Origin: CAZMGV01 sp964565925
GTDB lineage: Bacteria > JAGRBM01 > JAHCIT01
Length of the DNA: 64,000 bases
NCBI GenBank assembly: GCA_964565925.1
Contig: CAZMGV010000002.1
Span: 62,001 to 126,000, forward strand
Direction of reading: 5' to 3'
The position numbers were made by a program, and so were the translations under genes. This document shows, one piece after another, positions 24,003 to 31,711 of this stretch (positions within the stretch are counted from its first letter, which is position 1; every line of letters starts with the position of its first letter). The notes beneath the pieces are model-generated. The model ran no database searches and had not been told where the DNA came from. It was given only the letters and a program-made list of their open reading frames with translations.

Positions 24003-24803
24003 ATGAAACAGGAAATTGTCATGGTCAAAAACATCGCCCGGCTCGTGGAGGCGTGGAAGGCGCTCACGAACCGGGGGCACGGGACTCCCGGCATCGGGCT
24101 CGTGCGCGGCCGCACGGGGGACGGCAAGTCGACGGCGATCACCTGGCTGGGTGTCCAGGAGAACGCCGTCAGCGTCCGGGCCAACGCGCTCTGGACGCCG
24201 TCGTCGATGCTCACGGCGATCTGCATAGAGATCGGGATCCCGGTGCGCCAGTCGAACGCGATCAAGCTGTCCGACATCATCGGGTCGCTGGCCCGGTCCC
24301 GCCGTCCGCTGATCGTGGATGAGGCGGACTACCTGGCCGATTCGAAGAAGCTCACCGAGACGCTGCGGGACATCCACGACATCTCGACGGTGCCGGTGAT
24401 CCTGGTCGGCATGAGCGACCTGCACCACAAGCTGCGCAACCGCGAGCAGCTGACCAACCGGATCGCGCAGGAAGTCGTGTTCAGGGGAACCGAGATGGAT
24501 GACGCCCGCAAGGTCGCCACCCAGCTGTGCGAGGTGAAGGTCGGGGATGACCTGCTCCAGAAGCTGCACAAGGACGCCGACAAGTCGATCCGCCGCGTCG
24601 TGGTCGGCCTGCACCGGATCGAGCATTACGCGCGGGCGCGCGGCCTGCGGGCGATGAACCTGAAGGACTGGCCGTCGGGCTCGGAGCTGTTCACGGGCAA
24701 GGCACCGGTCCCGGTGAAGGCGGCCGGACGCACGGACGGCGGCGACGACGCCCAGCGGAGCTTCGACGACGCGGAAGGTTCCGAAGCGGCGGTGGCGTCA
24801 TGA
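24003..24803 (+). CDS. MuB-like AAA ATPase (target DNA activator)
   Basis: The 266-residue product has Walker A GRTGDGKST (about residues 36-44) and Walker B LIVDEADYL (about 101-109), a sensor-type VPVILVGMSDL segment and a C-terminal helical part. It matches the AAA ATPases of D3112/B3 phages more than Mu B, which has an extra N-terminal domain. It binds target DNA and activates the transposase. The Met at 24,021 behind AGGAA is an equally good start. Confidence 0.93.
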   Translation: MKQEIVMVKNIARLVEAWKALTNRGHGTPGIGLVRGRTGDGKSTAITWLGVQENAVSVRANALWTPSSMLTAICIEIGIPVRQSNAIKLSDIIGSLARSRRPLIVDEADYLADSKKLTETLRDIHDISTVPVILVGMSDLHHKLRNREQLTNRIAQEVVFRGTEMDDARKVATQLCEVKVGDDLLQKLHKDADKSIRRVVVGLHRIEHYARARGLRAMNLKDWPSGSELFTGKAPVPVKAAGRTDGGDDAQRSFDDAEGSEAAVAS

Positions 24804-25225
24804 AGCGCGCCCCGAAAGAACGGCGGCCGGGCCCTCGCGGCCACACCGCCGGGAAACTGAAGCAGGGGAGCGACCGCACCGCCCGCCAGAAGGCGTGGCA
24901 GGTGATGCGCATCCGCCGGACCGTGACCGTCACCGAGCTGGTCACGCTGGCCGGGATCGGACGCACGAACGCGACCCGGTTCTGCGCCGAGCTGAAGAGC
25001 AACGGCTACCTGCGCGCTCAGCCCGGCCACGACGAAGCCACGCGCCGCAGCGTGATGGTTTACACGCTCGTCAATGACACGGGGCCCTACGCGCCGCGCG
25101 TCGGCGGGATTCACGGAGTGGCCGATCCGAACCTGGACCCGGCGTTCCGCAAGTTCCGCGCGAACCGCTCGTCCCTTGCGCCGGCGAAAGCCGACGCCCG
25201 GAACCCCGGAAGGAGGCGCGCTTGA
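24800..25225 (+). CDS. Winged-helix early protein (141 aa)
   Basis: The product has a basic N-terminus (KRAPKERRPGPRG) and a winged-helix domain at about 30-95 (RRTVTVTELVTLAGIGRTNA; TRFCAELKSNGYLRAQ). The rest is charged and probably unfolded. It overlaps the ATPase gene by 4 bases. An early transcription or replication factor is likely; the specific role is unknown. Confidence 0.7.
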   Translation: MKRAPKERRPGPRGHTAGKLKQGSDRTARQKAWQVMRIRRTVTVTELVTLAGIGRTNATRFCAELKSNGYLRAQPGHDEATRRSVMVYTLVNDTGPYAPRVGGIHGVADPNLDPAFRKFRANRSSLAPAKADARNPGRRRA

Positions 25226-25617
25226 AGACGGCATCCCCTGCCCCGAAAACAGGCCACCGGGAACCGGCCTGGCTGGAGACGCTGCGCGACGAGTGCGCGT
25301 CGCGTCCCCAGTCGGCCGTCGCCCAGGCCTGCGGCCTCTCGTCGTCGACCATCAACCAGATCCTGAAAGGGAACTACCGGGCCAACACGCGGCGCATCCA
25401 GGCGAAAGTCGAGGGCGCGCTTATGGGCAAGACGCTGAAGTGCCCGGTCTACGGCGAGCTGCCCCGCAACCGGTGCATCGAGTTCCAGCAGCTGCCGTTC
25501 GCCATCAGCAGCCCGCAGCGCGTGCAGCTGTTCCACGCCTGCAAGACGTGCCCGAACAACAAGAGCCCGCAGGCGGTGGAACGCCGCGCGGCGGAAAAGA
25601 ACGGAGGTGCCCTTTGA
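25222..25617 (+). CDS. HTH protein with Cys cluster (131 aa)
   Basis: An XRE-like helix-turn-helix lies at about 25-60 (SAVAQACGLSSSTINQILKG). The C-terminal half has Cys residues arranged as CPVYGELPRNRCIEF and HACKTCPNN, which looks like a zinc- or metal-binding knuckle. This HTH-plus-Cys plan is known from early genes of transposable phages. The exact role is unknown. Confidence 0.72.
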   Translation: MKTASPAPKTGHREPAWLETLRDECASRPQSAVAQACGLSSSTINQILKGNYRANTRRIQAKVEGALMGKTLKCPVYGELPRNRCIEFQQLPFAISSPQRVQLFHACKTCPNNKSPQAVERRAAEKNGGAL

Positions 25618-25925
25618 GTTCATCCGAAAGCAGACCCGCAGCCGCCATCGATCCGGAAGGGCCGCCGCCGCTCACGCAGCTGTGCGTGATCGCCGGCAAG
25701 TGCATCGAGTGGCTCGACACGCAGGGGTTCAACGTGGAGTCGGTCCGCGTGGAGCTGGGATCGCCGCGCATCCGGATCTCGACGCCGGCGGTCCACGCGG
25801 TGCCGCCGGAAGAGATCCTTGGCGCGATCTCGTTCTGCACGGAACGGGATCCCGAGTCCGACCAGTACGTGAAGCTCGGCCGCGCCGTGTCGATGGGCTG
25901 CCACGTGGAATGGGTGGTGAGCTGA
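25614..25925 (+). CDS. Hypothetical early protein (103 aa, TTG start)
   Basis: I choose TTG 25,614 (LSSSESRPAAAID), since a GGAGGTG site lies just before it and no ATG is available. The start overlaps the previous stop by four bases. The product is a small alpha/beta protein with LTQLCVIAGKCIEWLDTQGF and GAISFCTERDPESDQ. It is tightly coupled to the next gene (TGATG). No family is recognised. Confidence 0.6.
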   Translation: MSSSESRPAAAIDPEGPPPLTQLCVIAGKCIEWLDTQGFNVESVRVELGSPRIRISTPAVHAVPPEEILGAISFCTERDPESDQYVKLGRAVSMGCHVEWVVS

Positions 25926-26314
25926 TGGCTGCCACCTATCTCAAAACGGAGACCGCCGAGAAGGCGGTCTCTCTTGTGCTCCGCGAAAACACCGGCCCGG
26001 TGAACCGGCGCGTGCTGACGCTGTTCGTGACTCCCGACCTGCGCGCCCGGTTCCTGGGCGAGTGGCGCAAGGCATGCACGGGCGACGACCGGCTGATCGT
26101 CGGCAAGCGATCGGAGATCCACGCCAACCCGTTCGCCCTGCTCAAGACCTATTCACGGCTCGACACGACGCACGTCGTGATCGAGCGGCTGCCCGACGAC
26201 GCGGAGTCGGACCTCGCGGCCGCGTGCGACGCGATCCCCGGCGTGACGGTGATCGTGGTGAGCGACGAAACGAAGCTGGGCCCGCTGTTCGGTTCCTTAC
26301 CGAAGGCGGCCTGA
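25925..26314 (+). CDS. Hypothetical early protein (129 aa)
   Basis: The start is ATG 25,925 (MAATYLKTETAEKAVSL), coupled to the previous stop as TGATG; an open frame further upstream is shadow. It is an alpha/beta protein with LTLFVTPDLRARFLGEWRKA and IPGVTVIVVSDETKLGPLFG. A short gap (26,315-26,351) follows it. No family is recognised. Confidence 0.65.
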   Translation: MAATYLKTETAEKAVSLVLRENTGPVNRRVLTLFVTPDLRARFLGEWRKACTGDDRLIVGKRSEIHANPFALLKTYSRLDTTHVVIERLPDDAESDLAAACDAIPGVTVIVVSDETKLGPLFGSLPKAA

Positions 26315-26351
26315 TCCACCAACCCTCAAACACTCTTCAAAGGAGATTCGA

Positions 26352-26711
26352 ATGACGATTTCAAAAGAGACCCAGGCTGAAGTGAAAAGGATCACACCCC
26401 GGCTGGCCCAGCTGCGCGACCGCCGCAGCGTCGACACCGGCCCGGAGTTCAACCAGACGGCGGAGCCCAACGAGCTGCAGCTGCTCGCGATGATCGCCGA
26501 GAAGGTGCCGGGGCTCGTGATCCTCGGACCCGACAAGCACGCGAAGCTCTGGCGCGCGGCCGCCGGCACGACGATCTGTTTCAACGTCAGCGCGGAATCG
26601 CCCGGCGAAGTGATCCGCCGCGCCGCCCAATACCTGGGCCTGAAACTGCCGACGCCGGTCGGCGGCTGCGGGCTCCCGAATACCCCCAAACCGGAGGTCG
26701 CGGCGCTCTGA
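26352..26711 (+). CDS. Hypothetical early protein (119 aa)
   Basis: AAAGGAG lies 7 bases before the ATG, a strong site. The product is soluble and helix-rich with a C-terminal EVIRRAAQYLGLKLPTPVGG. Its distance from the block before suggests independent translation. No family is recognised. Confidence 0.62.
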   Translation: MTISKETQAEVKRITPRLAQLRDRRSVDTGPEFNQTAEPNELQLLAMIAEKVPGLVILGPDKHAKLWRAAAGTTICFNVSAESPGEVIRRAAQYLGLKLPTPVGGCGLPNTPKPEVAAL

Positions 26712-26747
26712 GCGCCCGGCCCCGACGACAGAGAGGAGTGCATCCCC

Positions 26748-27173
26748 ATGCTTCACGCCTACGAAAACCCGAGCCTCGGCAACCGCACGCCGGAGGGAAT
26801 CGAACGACGCCGCGCCCGCCAGCGGGAATACAGGCGCCGCCACCGCGAGCTGCACTACGAAGACGCCGTGGCGCAGGACGCGGCGATGGCGGACGAACAC
26901 CGCACGGCCATTCTGGAGCGGCAGCGCCTGATCCGCTCCATGTCGGCGGCGCGGTTCGCTGACGAGATCAAGAGCCGGGCGGCCGAGTCGGTGCTCGTCT
27001 GGAAGATGTCGCCCGACCGCGCGCTGGACGAAGCGGAGGAGACGCTGTTCCAGCTCCGGTTCGAGCTGCCCAGCCAGTTCGCCCGGTGGAAATACCGCCG
27101 CGACCGGGAACGCGCCCGGCGGACCGTCGTGATCCCGGCGGCGCTGCCGGCGGAAGACCGGAGGGCGGCATGA
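26748..27173 (+). CDS. Arg-rich hypothetical early protein (141 aa)
   Basis: The product is strongly charged and helical: ERRRARQREYRRRHRELHYE at the N-terminus, then LIRSMSAARFADEIKSRAAE and a second basic patch WKYRRDRERARRT. This looks like a coiled, nucleic-acid-associating protein. It overlaps the next gene by 4 bases. No family is recognised. Confidence 0.62.
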   Translation: MLHAYENPSLGNRTPEGIERRRARQREYRRRHRELHYEDAVAQDAAMADEHRTAILERQRLIRSMSAARFADEIKSRAAESVLVWKMSPDRALDEAEETLFQLRFELPSQFARWKYRRDRERARRTVVIPAALPAEDRRAA

Positions 27174-27487
27174 AACTCGTTTACCTCGTTCCCGAACAGG
27201 CTGTGCTGGAGCAGCGGACGCAGGCGGCGGAGGCGGGCCTGGAGGCGCACAAGCTCACCTACGGCGATTCCGCATACTCGGCGCTGTGCGACCGGGCGTT
27301 CCAGGCGATCGGCGCGGCGCTCAAGCTCCGGGGCGCGGCGGTCCGGTTCGCGCAGGCGGGCGACTTCGACCGGGCGCTGATGTTCCAGAATACGGTGCTC
27401 GCCTGGACCCGAGCGGCCCATGACGCGCTGATCGCCGCCCGGCCGGGACGCAAGCCGCTCATCGCCGCACCGGCCGGGAGGGCGTGA
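27170..27487 (+). CDS. Hypothetical early protein (105 aa)
   Basis: I choose ATG 27,170 (MKLVYLVPEQAVLEQRTQAA), coupled to the previous stop. The product is nearly all helix, with a tandem LCDRAFQAIGAALKLRGAAV and AGDFDRALMFQNTVLAW that suggest a helical hairpin. No family is recognised. Confidence 0.62.
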   Translation: MKLVYLVPEQAVLEQRTQAAEAGLEAHKLTYGDSAYSALCDRAFQAIGAALKLRGAAVRFAQAGDFDRALMFQNTVLAWTRAAHDALIAARPGRKPLIAAPAGRA

Positions 27488-27771
27488 CCGTGAAAATCCT
27501 CAAAGGGCCCGAGGCGTTCCTGCTGGACGTGCCGGTCCACCGGCTGGCGGAAAACCGGAGCATTGCCACCGAACCGGTCTGCACCGGCCAGCACAAGACG
27601 CTCGGCCTCATCACCATCGCGGCCGCGCCGGACAATTCGCTGGTCGTGAGATTTCCCAAAACGAAGAGCGGGCCGGGAGCGGTCTACGTCGTCCCGATGA
27701 AGGACCTGCTCGCGGCGCTGATCACGCGCGTGCTCGACAACGGCCACGCCGAGCCGTGGGAACAGGAGTGA
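27484..27771 (+). CDS. Hypothetical early protein (95 aa)
   Basis: It begins at GTG 27,484 or GTG 27,490; the first overlaps the previous stop. It is a small beta-rich protein (TLGLITIAAAPDNSLVVRFP; AVYVVPMKDLLAALITRVL). No family is recognised. Confidence 0.6.
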   Translation: MTVKILKGPEAFLLDVPVHRLAENRSIATEPVCTGQHKTLGLITIAAAPDNSLVVRFPKTKSGPGAVYVVPMKDLLAALITRVLDNGHAEPWEQE

Positions 27772-27773
27772 CC

Positions 27774-28103
27774 ATGACGATCCAGATGAACAAGCTGGGC
27801 GAGCAGCTCGCCCACGAGATCGAGCGGGAGATCACGCGCGGGCGGGAGAAGTTCCCGACGAACCGCCACCTGCATGCGGCGCTGATGGAAGAGGTCGGCG
27901 AAGTGGCGAACGCGCTGCTCGAATTCGAGAACGGCAACAAGTCCCGCATCGAGGTCCGGCAGGAGCTGATCCAGGTGATCGCCGTGGCCGTCCGGCTGAT
28001 CCAGGAGGGCACCGCGGAGTTCAGCTTCCGGGGCGACTTCAACCTGCCGATGACCCGGGAGCGGCTGAAAGCCGCGCTGGAGAAAATGGTGATCAAGCCA
28101 TGA
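27774..28103 (+). CDS. MazG-like nucleotide pyrophosphohydrolase
   Basis: The start is ATG 27,774 behind AGGAG. The 109-residue product has the MazG-type helical core: LHAALMEEVGEVANALLEFE (the E-E-x-x-E motif), then RQELIQVIAVAVRLIQEG. The usual E-x-x-D pair in the second helix is not complete (an Ile/Ala stretch is seen), so activity may be changed. MazG-like phage enzymes clean nucleotide pools or remove alarmone signals. It sits in the early operon. Confidence 0.78.
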   Translation: MTIQMNKLGEQLAHEIEREITRGREKFPTNRHLHAALMEEVGEVANALLEFENGNKSRIEVRQELIQVIAVAVRLIQEGTAEFSFRGDFNLPMTRERLKAALEKMVIKP

Positions 28104-28342
28104 ACGAGCAGATGCTGCGCGACGCGCGCGACGAACTGCTGGAGCTGGCGGAGACGACGACGGCGGGATTGATCCACTGCTACTACCGCGTCGTGTGCGG
28201 CGGCAACGGACCGATGGGTCCGGCCCGTTCGAAGAAGGAGAAGATCGCCGCCATCGCGGCGGTGTTCCAGCAGCAGTGCCATGACGGCACGTTCCGCCGG
28301 CGGACGCACCCGGCGCGGAATCCGAAGAGCGGCCGCAAATGA
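28100..28342 (+). CDS. Hypothetical early protein (80 aa)
   Basis: This is a short helical protein (MNEQMLRDARDELLELAETT) with a basic C-terminus (RRRTHPARNPKSGRK), coupled to both neighbours by 4-base overlaps. Two Cys occur (near 27 and 33). No family is recognised. Confidence 0.6.
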   Translation: MNEQMLRDARDELLELAETTTAGLIHCYYRVVCGGNGPMGPARSKKEKIAAIAAVFQQQCHDGTFRRRTHPARNPKSGRK

Positions 28343-28734
28343 GCGAACTGAAACGCGGGGTCTACCGTCACGTGCAGGACCACAGCCTCGTCCAGTTCAG
28401 CACGTTCGTCCACACGCCCGACGGGAAACGCAAGGCGCTGTTCAGGACCGCCGACATGGAGGGCCGCCAGCTCCCGGTCGAGAAGTTCCGCGCGCTTTAC
28501 CAGTTCGTCGAGCCGCTCCGGTTCGACGCGGCGACCGACTCCCCGCTCGGCTGGTGCAGCGACGGAGCGAGGACCTATCCGAAGTATTGCGCGAACGCCG
28601 GCTGCAGGAAGAGTTTCAGCACCGACCGCCGGCCGCACCTGCTGCCGGTCCTGTGCCGGGAGTGCTCGGCGAAAAAACTTTCAGAAGATTCCGAGGGCTC
28701 GGAGATCGTCAGGGGAAGGAACCCGAAGAGATGA
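28339..28734 (+). CDS. Early protein with DUF1653-like part and zinc knuckle (131 aa)
   Basis: Residues 5-60 (KRGVYRHVQDHSLVQFSTFV ... VEKFRALYQFVE) resemble the small beta DUF1653 fold. A C-terminal Cys set (YCANAGCRKSFS ... VLCRECSAKK) looks like a four-Cys zinc site. This pairing is unusual. It is coupled to the next gene, which also carries a zinc site. Confidence 0.62.
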   Translation: MSELKRGVYRHVQDHSLVQFSTFVHTPDGKRKALFRTADMEGRQLPVEKFRALYQFVEPLRFDAATDSPLGWCSDGARTYPKYCANAGCRKSFSTDRRPHLLPVLCRECSAKKLSEDSEGSEIVRGRNPKR

Positions 28735-28979
28735 AATGCAACATCACCCAATCCGAACGCGTCTACTGCGAAGCCATGAAGGAAAATATACGGGAGGCGG
28801 CCACCGGCATCACTGAAAGCCGGGTCTTCAGCCACGGCTACAAGAAGATGATTGTCGCCGTGGGGTTCAGGGCCAACACAAAATCTACCCGCTGGTTTTT
28901 AAACTTCTGCCCATGGTGCGGAGCCGACATCAGTGTCTCCGCTGTAGAGGGTGCGGCTCCGAAGGCGGCGGCGAAATGA
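28731..28979 (+). CDS. Small zinc-ribbon protein (82 aa)
   Basis: The start is ATG 28,731, overlapping the previous stop. The product has an N-terminal helical part with Cys (MKCNITQSERVYCEAMKEN) and a C-terminal CPWCGADIS zinc-ribbon half like many small phage proteins. No enzyme motif is seen. Confidence 0.62.
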   Translation: MKCNITQSERVYCEAMKENIREAATGITESRVFSHGYKKMIVAVGFRANTKSTRWFLNFCPWCGADISVSAVEGAAPKAAAK

Positions 28980-29602
28980 AACTCTACCGCCACCGCAAGG
29001 AGAAGTTCACCGTCGAGAAGCTGGACGAAAAAACCAACCCGGCCGGGACGGTGTTCGTGAAGTTCGGATTTTTCGACACCGACCCGCCGCGCCCGCCCGA
29101 GTGGCTGCCGGAGAACGAGTTCATCGGAGCCTACGAACCGTGGACCGGAGCCGTGACGGCGGCCGACCCGGTTCCGGCTGCGGCACCGGCCGCGCCGAAG
29201 CGCAAGGCTCCGCCGCGTCCGCCTGAAGCCGTGCTGCAGAAGGTCGCCGACATCGTGAACCGGGAGACCGACGAGATGCCCGACCATGTGCCGGCGGTCC
29301 GGCACACCTGGAAGGAACGTCGTCCGGTGAAACGGTTGCCGGCGAAACTGGCCAAATCTTTCAAAGGCAGAGCCGCGTCGCTGAAACGCCGGAGCGAGCG
29401 GGTGACGGTCAAGGCGAAAGAGTGTGTGTTCGACACCGAGGAGGCACTGAAGGACGGCCTGAACATCGCGGAAGAAAACGCCCGCGAGGCCGGGGTCCTG
29501 ATGGCCGCCATGGAGATCGAGATCGGACGCATCCGTGAATCGATGGCGGCGCTCCGGCAGGACGCGCAGAAGCTGAACGAATTGATGGAAGTGTTTGAAT
29601 GA
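28976..29602 (+). CDS. Hypothetical protein with coiled-coil C-terminus (208 aa)
   Basis: The start is ATG 28,976 (MKLYRHRKEKFTVEKLDEKT), coupled to the previous stop. Residues 1-50 form a small beta part (KFGFFDTDPPRPPEWLPE), about 55-85 is an Ala/Pro/Lys linker, and about 105-208 is a charged helical coiled coil (IEIGRIRESMAALRQDAQKL). It overlaps gemA. No family is recognised. Confidence 0.6.
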   Translation: MKLYRHRKEKFTVEKLDEKTNPAGTVFVKFGFFDTDPPRPPEWLPENEFIGAYEPWTGAVTAADPVPAAAPAAPKRKAPPRPPEAVLQKVADIVNRETDEMPDHVPAVRHTWKERRPVKRLPAKLAKSFKGRAASLKRRSERVTVKAKECVFDTEEALKDGLNIAEENAREAGVLMAAMEIEIGRIRESMAALRQDAQKLNELMEVFE

Positions 29603-30093
29603 CCGCCGCCCGGGCCAACCCGTTCGAGGAACAGATGCGACGCCGCGAGCTGGCGAAGATCCACGCCGAGAAGAAACGGCTGGGGCTCGACGACGACGTC
29701 TACCGGGACACGCTGCGCCGCGTGACCGGCAAGGACAGCTCGGCCGCGATGGACGGCCGCGAACGCAGGGCCGTGATCGAGGACCTGAAAGCGCAGGCGA
29801 AACGGCGCGGCATGCCGCCGCGCCACCGGCGCAAGCGGCCCCGGAACATGAACCAGCCGGACCGGGCGGCGCAGATGTCGAAGATTGAGGCGTATCTGGC
29901 CGAGGCGAAGCGCCCCTGGGAATACGCCGACTCGCTGGCCATGCGGATCTGCAAGGTGGATTCGCTGACGTTCGTGCCGGACGGCGAGCTTTACAAGATC
30001 ATCACTGCGCTGAAGAAGGACGCCGAGCGCCACGGCCGCGAGCCCGCGTCACTGACGGAAAAACCTTTGCCGCTCCGGGAGCCGGTCCGATGA
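29599..30093 (+). CDS. gemA: GemA-like protein (DUF1018, Mu gp16)
   Basis: The 164-residue product has the DUF1018 core: IHAEKKRLGLDDDVYRDTLR, VTGKDSSAAMDGRERRAVIE and AQMSKIEAYLAEAKRPWEYA with MRICKVDSLTFVPDGELYKI. Mu GemA changes host gene expression and DNA topology. It is located just before mor, as in Mu. Confidence 0.92.
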   Translation: MTAARANPFEEQMRRRELAKIHAEKKRLGLDDDVYRDTLRRVTGKDSSAAMDGRERRAVIEDLKAQAKRRGMPPRHRRKRPRNMNQPDRAAQMSKIEAYLAEAKRPWEYADSLAMRICKVDSLTFVPDGELYKIITALKKDAERHGREPASLTEKPLPLREPVR

Positions 30094-30506
30094 GCGCCGC
30101 GCCCGACAACCTGCCGCCGGTGGTGCGCGAGATCGAGCAGATCGCCGGCTGGACGGCCGCGCTCAGGATCGTGAAGCGCTGGGGAGGCACGCGGCTCTAC
30201 GTGCCGGAGCGGATCGGCGAGGGCCATCCGCTCGCCCAGGCGGCGGGACTGGACGCGGCTGCTAAACTGTCCAGACGGTTCGCGGGAGTCCACATCGAGA
30301 TCCCGCGCGCCTACCGGGCCCTGTGCGCCGAGCGGCGGGCCCAGATCGCGGCGCGCTACGCCGCCGGCGAGAGCGCCGCGCGGCTCGCCCGGGAATACGG
30401 CATGCACCACCGGTGGATCAGGTGGGTGGTGGCCGACGCCAGGAACAAGCGCCCGGCCGCCCAGCCGGCCGCGCAGCGCGGGCTGTTCGATTCCGCGCCG
30501 GCCTGA
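30090..30506 (+). CDS. mor: Mor-like transcription activator
   Basis: The 138-residue product shows the Mor/C family pattern: LPPVVREIEQIAGWTAALRI, RWGGTRLYVPERIGEGHPLA (the G-G-x-x-x-Y/I-P segment), IPRAYRALCAERRAQIAARY and a C-terminal helix-turn-helix (GESAARLAREYGMHHRWIRW). Mor in Mu activates the middle promoter. No second member (C) is seen here, so this protein may control all late genes through the dyads at 30,526 and 18,938. Confidence 0.93.
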   Translation: MSAAPDNLPPVVREIEQIAGWTAALRIVKRWGGTRLYVPERIGEGHPLAQAAGLDAAAKLSRRFAGVHIEIPRAYRALCAERRAQIAARYAAGESAARLAREYGMHHRWIRWVVADARNKRPAAQPAAQRGLFDSAPA

Positions 30507-30525
30507 ACCCGGCACACGCAGGGCG

Positions 30526-30578
30526 GGGTGAGGTCCCTCACCCTGAGCATCCCCGCCCGCAACCCGTAACGTGTCCCC
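30526..30578 (+). promoter_or_regulatory. Candidate Mor-dependent late promoter
   Basis: GGGTGAGGTCCCTCACCC (30,526-30,543) is a dyad with 8-bp arms. TAACGT at 30,567-30,572 can act as -10, giving a start near 30,579, so the dyad centre lies near -44, close to where Mor binds in Mu (about -43.5). There is no -35 box, as expected for an activator-dependent promoter. The predicted start coincides with the endolysin ATG. Confidence 0.7.
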
Positions 30579-31112
30579 ATGGCACGGTTCGACGAGGCTG
30601 CTTTTTTTACGCTCCAGATGGAAGGCGGATTCGTCGCGAGTCCGGCCGATCCGGGCGGCGCGACGAACTACGGGATCAGCGACCGCGCCGACGGGAAGAC
30701 CGACGGCCTGATCGATACCGACCGCGACGGCAGGGGCGACGTGCCGGTCCGCGAACTCACCCACGACCAGGCGCTCGCCGTCTACCGGAAGTTCTACTGG
30801 CCGGAAATCTACGGGACCCTGAAGAACCAGAACGTCGCCACGCGGCTGTTCGACGCCGGAGTGCTGCTGGGCGTCTCGCAGGCGGTGAAGCTGGCGCAGG
30901 AAGTCCTGGCGGACCGGTTCAATGTCAGCATCGCCAAAGACGGCGTGCCGGGCCCGAAGACCGTCGCGGCGATCAACGCGCAGGACCCGGTCCTGTTTCT
31001 CGGCTTTTTCAAGATCCGGCTGTCGGGTTTTTTCACCAGCCTCTGCGCCGTGAAGCCGGAGCTGAGGCCTTTCGAATGCGGCTGGCAGCGGCGGGTTTTT
31101 ACCGGAGTTTAA
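30579..31112 (+). CDS. Endolysin: glycosyl hydrolase 108-type muramidase
   Basis: The 177-residue product has the GH108 core MEGGFVASPADPGGATNYGI (catalytic Glu in MEGGF), then a HDQALAVYRKFYWPEIYGTL segment and a C-terminal peptidoglycan-binding part (DGVPGPKTVAAINAQDPVLF). It has an Asp-rich insertion, DTDRDGRGDV, that could bind calcium. It has no signal peptide and relies on the neighbouring holin. No ribosome-binding site is visible before the ATG. It ends within GTTTAAAC. Confidence 0.9.
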   Translation: MARFDEAAFFTLQMEGGFVASPADPGGATNYGISDRADGKTDGLIDTDRDGRGDVPVRELTHDQALAVYRKFYWPEIYGTLKNQNVATRLFDAGVLLGVSQAVKLAQEVLADRFNVSIAKDGVPGPKTVAAINAQDPVLFLGFFKIRLSGFFTSLCAVKPELRPFECGWQRRVFTGV

Positions 31113-31164
31113 ACGGGGTTCGAAGGACCCCTGAACCGCCCGGAAGGGCAGAAGGAAAGTGCGC

Positions 31165-31692
31165 ATGAAACCGGGATGGAAAACCTCAGAGTTCTGGCTG
31201 GCGATCATCAGTCTTGTATCGACAATCGCGGGATCGGCCGTCGGGTGCGTCCCGCCGGCGGATGTCCCCTGGGCCATCGCGGCGGCCACCGTGCTGTCGT
31301 CGGTCTACACGGCCGCCCGCGCCCTCGTGAAGGCGAAGGGCGGGAAGGTGGACGGCCCGGACACCCTCGACAATTCCGTTCTGTTGAACCGGATCGACGA
31401 TCTCGTGAAGAAGATCGCAGAACAGACCCCGAGGGCCGGAAGCGGCACCGCCGGAGCGATCCTGCTGGCGGCCGCGCTGGCGATTTCCGCGTCCGGATGC
31501 AGCTACTCCACGCGGTTCAAGGAGACGCACGACCTGGACCGGCTGGCCGCGTGCGAGGTGGAAGCGGCCCGCCGGTGCGAAGCGGAGAGCCGCAAGGCGC
31601 TCCCCGAACCGGTCGATCTGAAGCCGTCGACGGGACCGGAAGCGCCGCCCTCCGCCACCGCCGCTACCGGCGAAGGCCTCCAGGGTTTCTGA
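31165..31692 (+). CDS. Holin-like protein fused to lipoprotein/spanin-type segment (175 aa)
   Basis: I choose ATG 31,165 behind AAGGA. Residues about 5-55 resemble a holin with two transmembrane helices (TSEFWLAIISLVSTIAGSAV; VPWAIAAATVLSSVYTAARA). Near residue 95 a new hydrophobic stretch ends in a lipobox-like AISASGC, followed by a charged, Cys-containing Pro-rich tail (CEVEAARRCEAESRKALPEP). The second part is built like an outer-membrane spanin (Rz1), but it has no Met, GTG or TTG start of its own. One protein may thus combine two lysis roles, or a frameshift may hide an Rz1 gene. Confidence 0.65.
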   Translation: MKPGWKTSEFWLAIISLVSTIAGSAVGCVPPADVPWAIAAATVLSSVYTAARALVKAKGGKVDGPDTLDNSVLLNRIDDLVKKIAEQTPRAGSGTAGAILLAAALAISASGCSYSTRFKETHDLDRLAACEVEAARRCEAESRKALPEPVDLKPSTGPEAPPSATAATGEGLQGF

Positions 31693-31711
31693 AGAAGGGC
31701 TGAACGGACGG

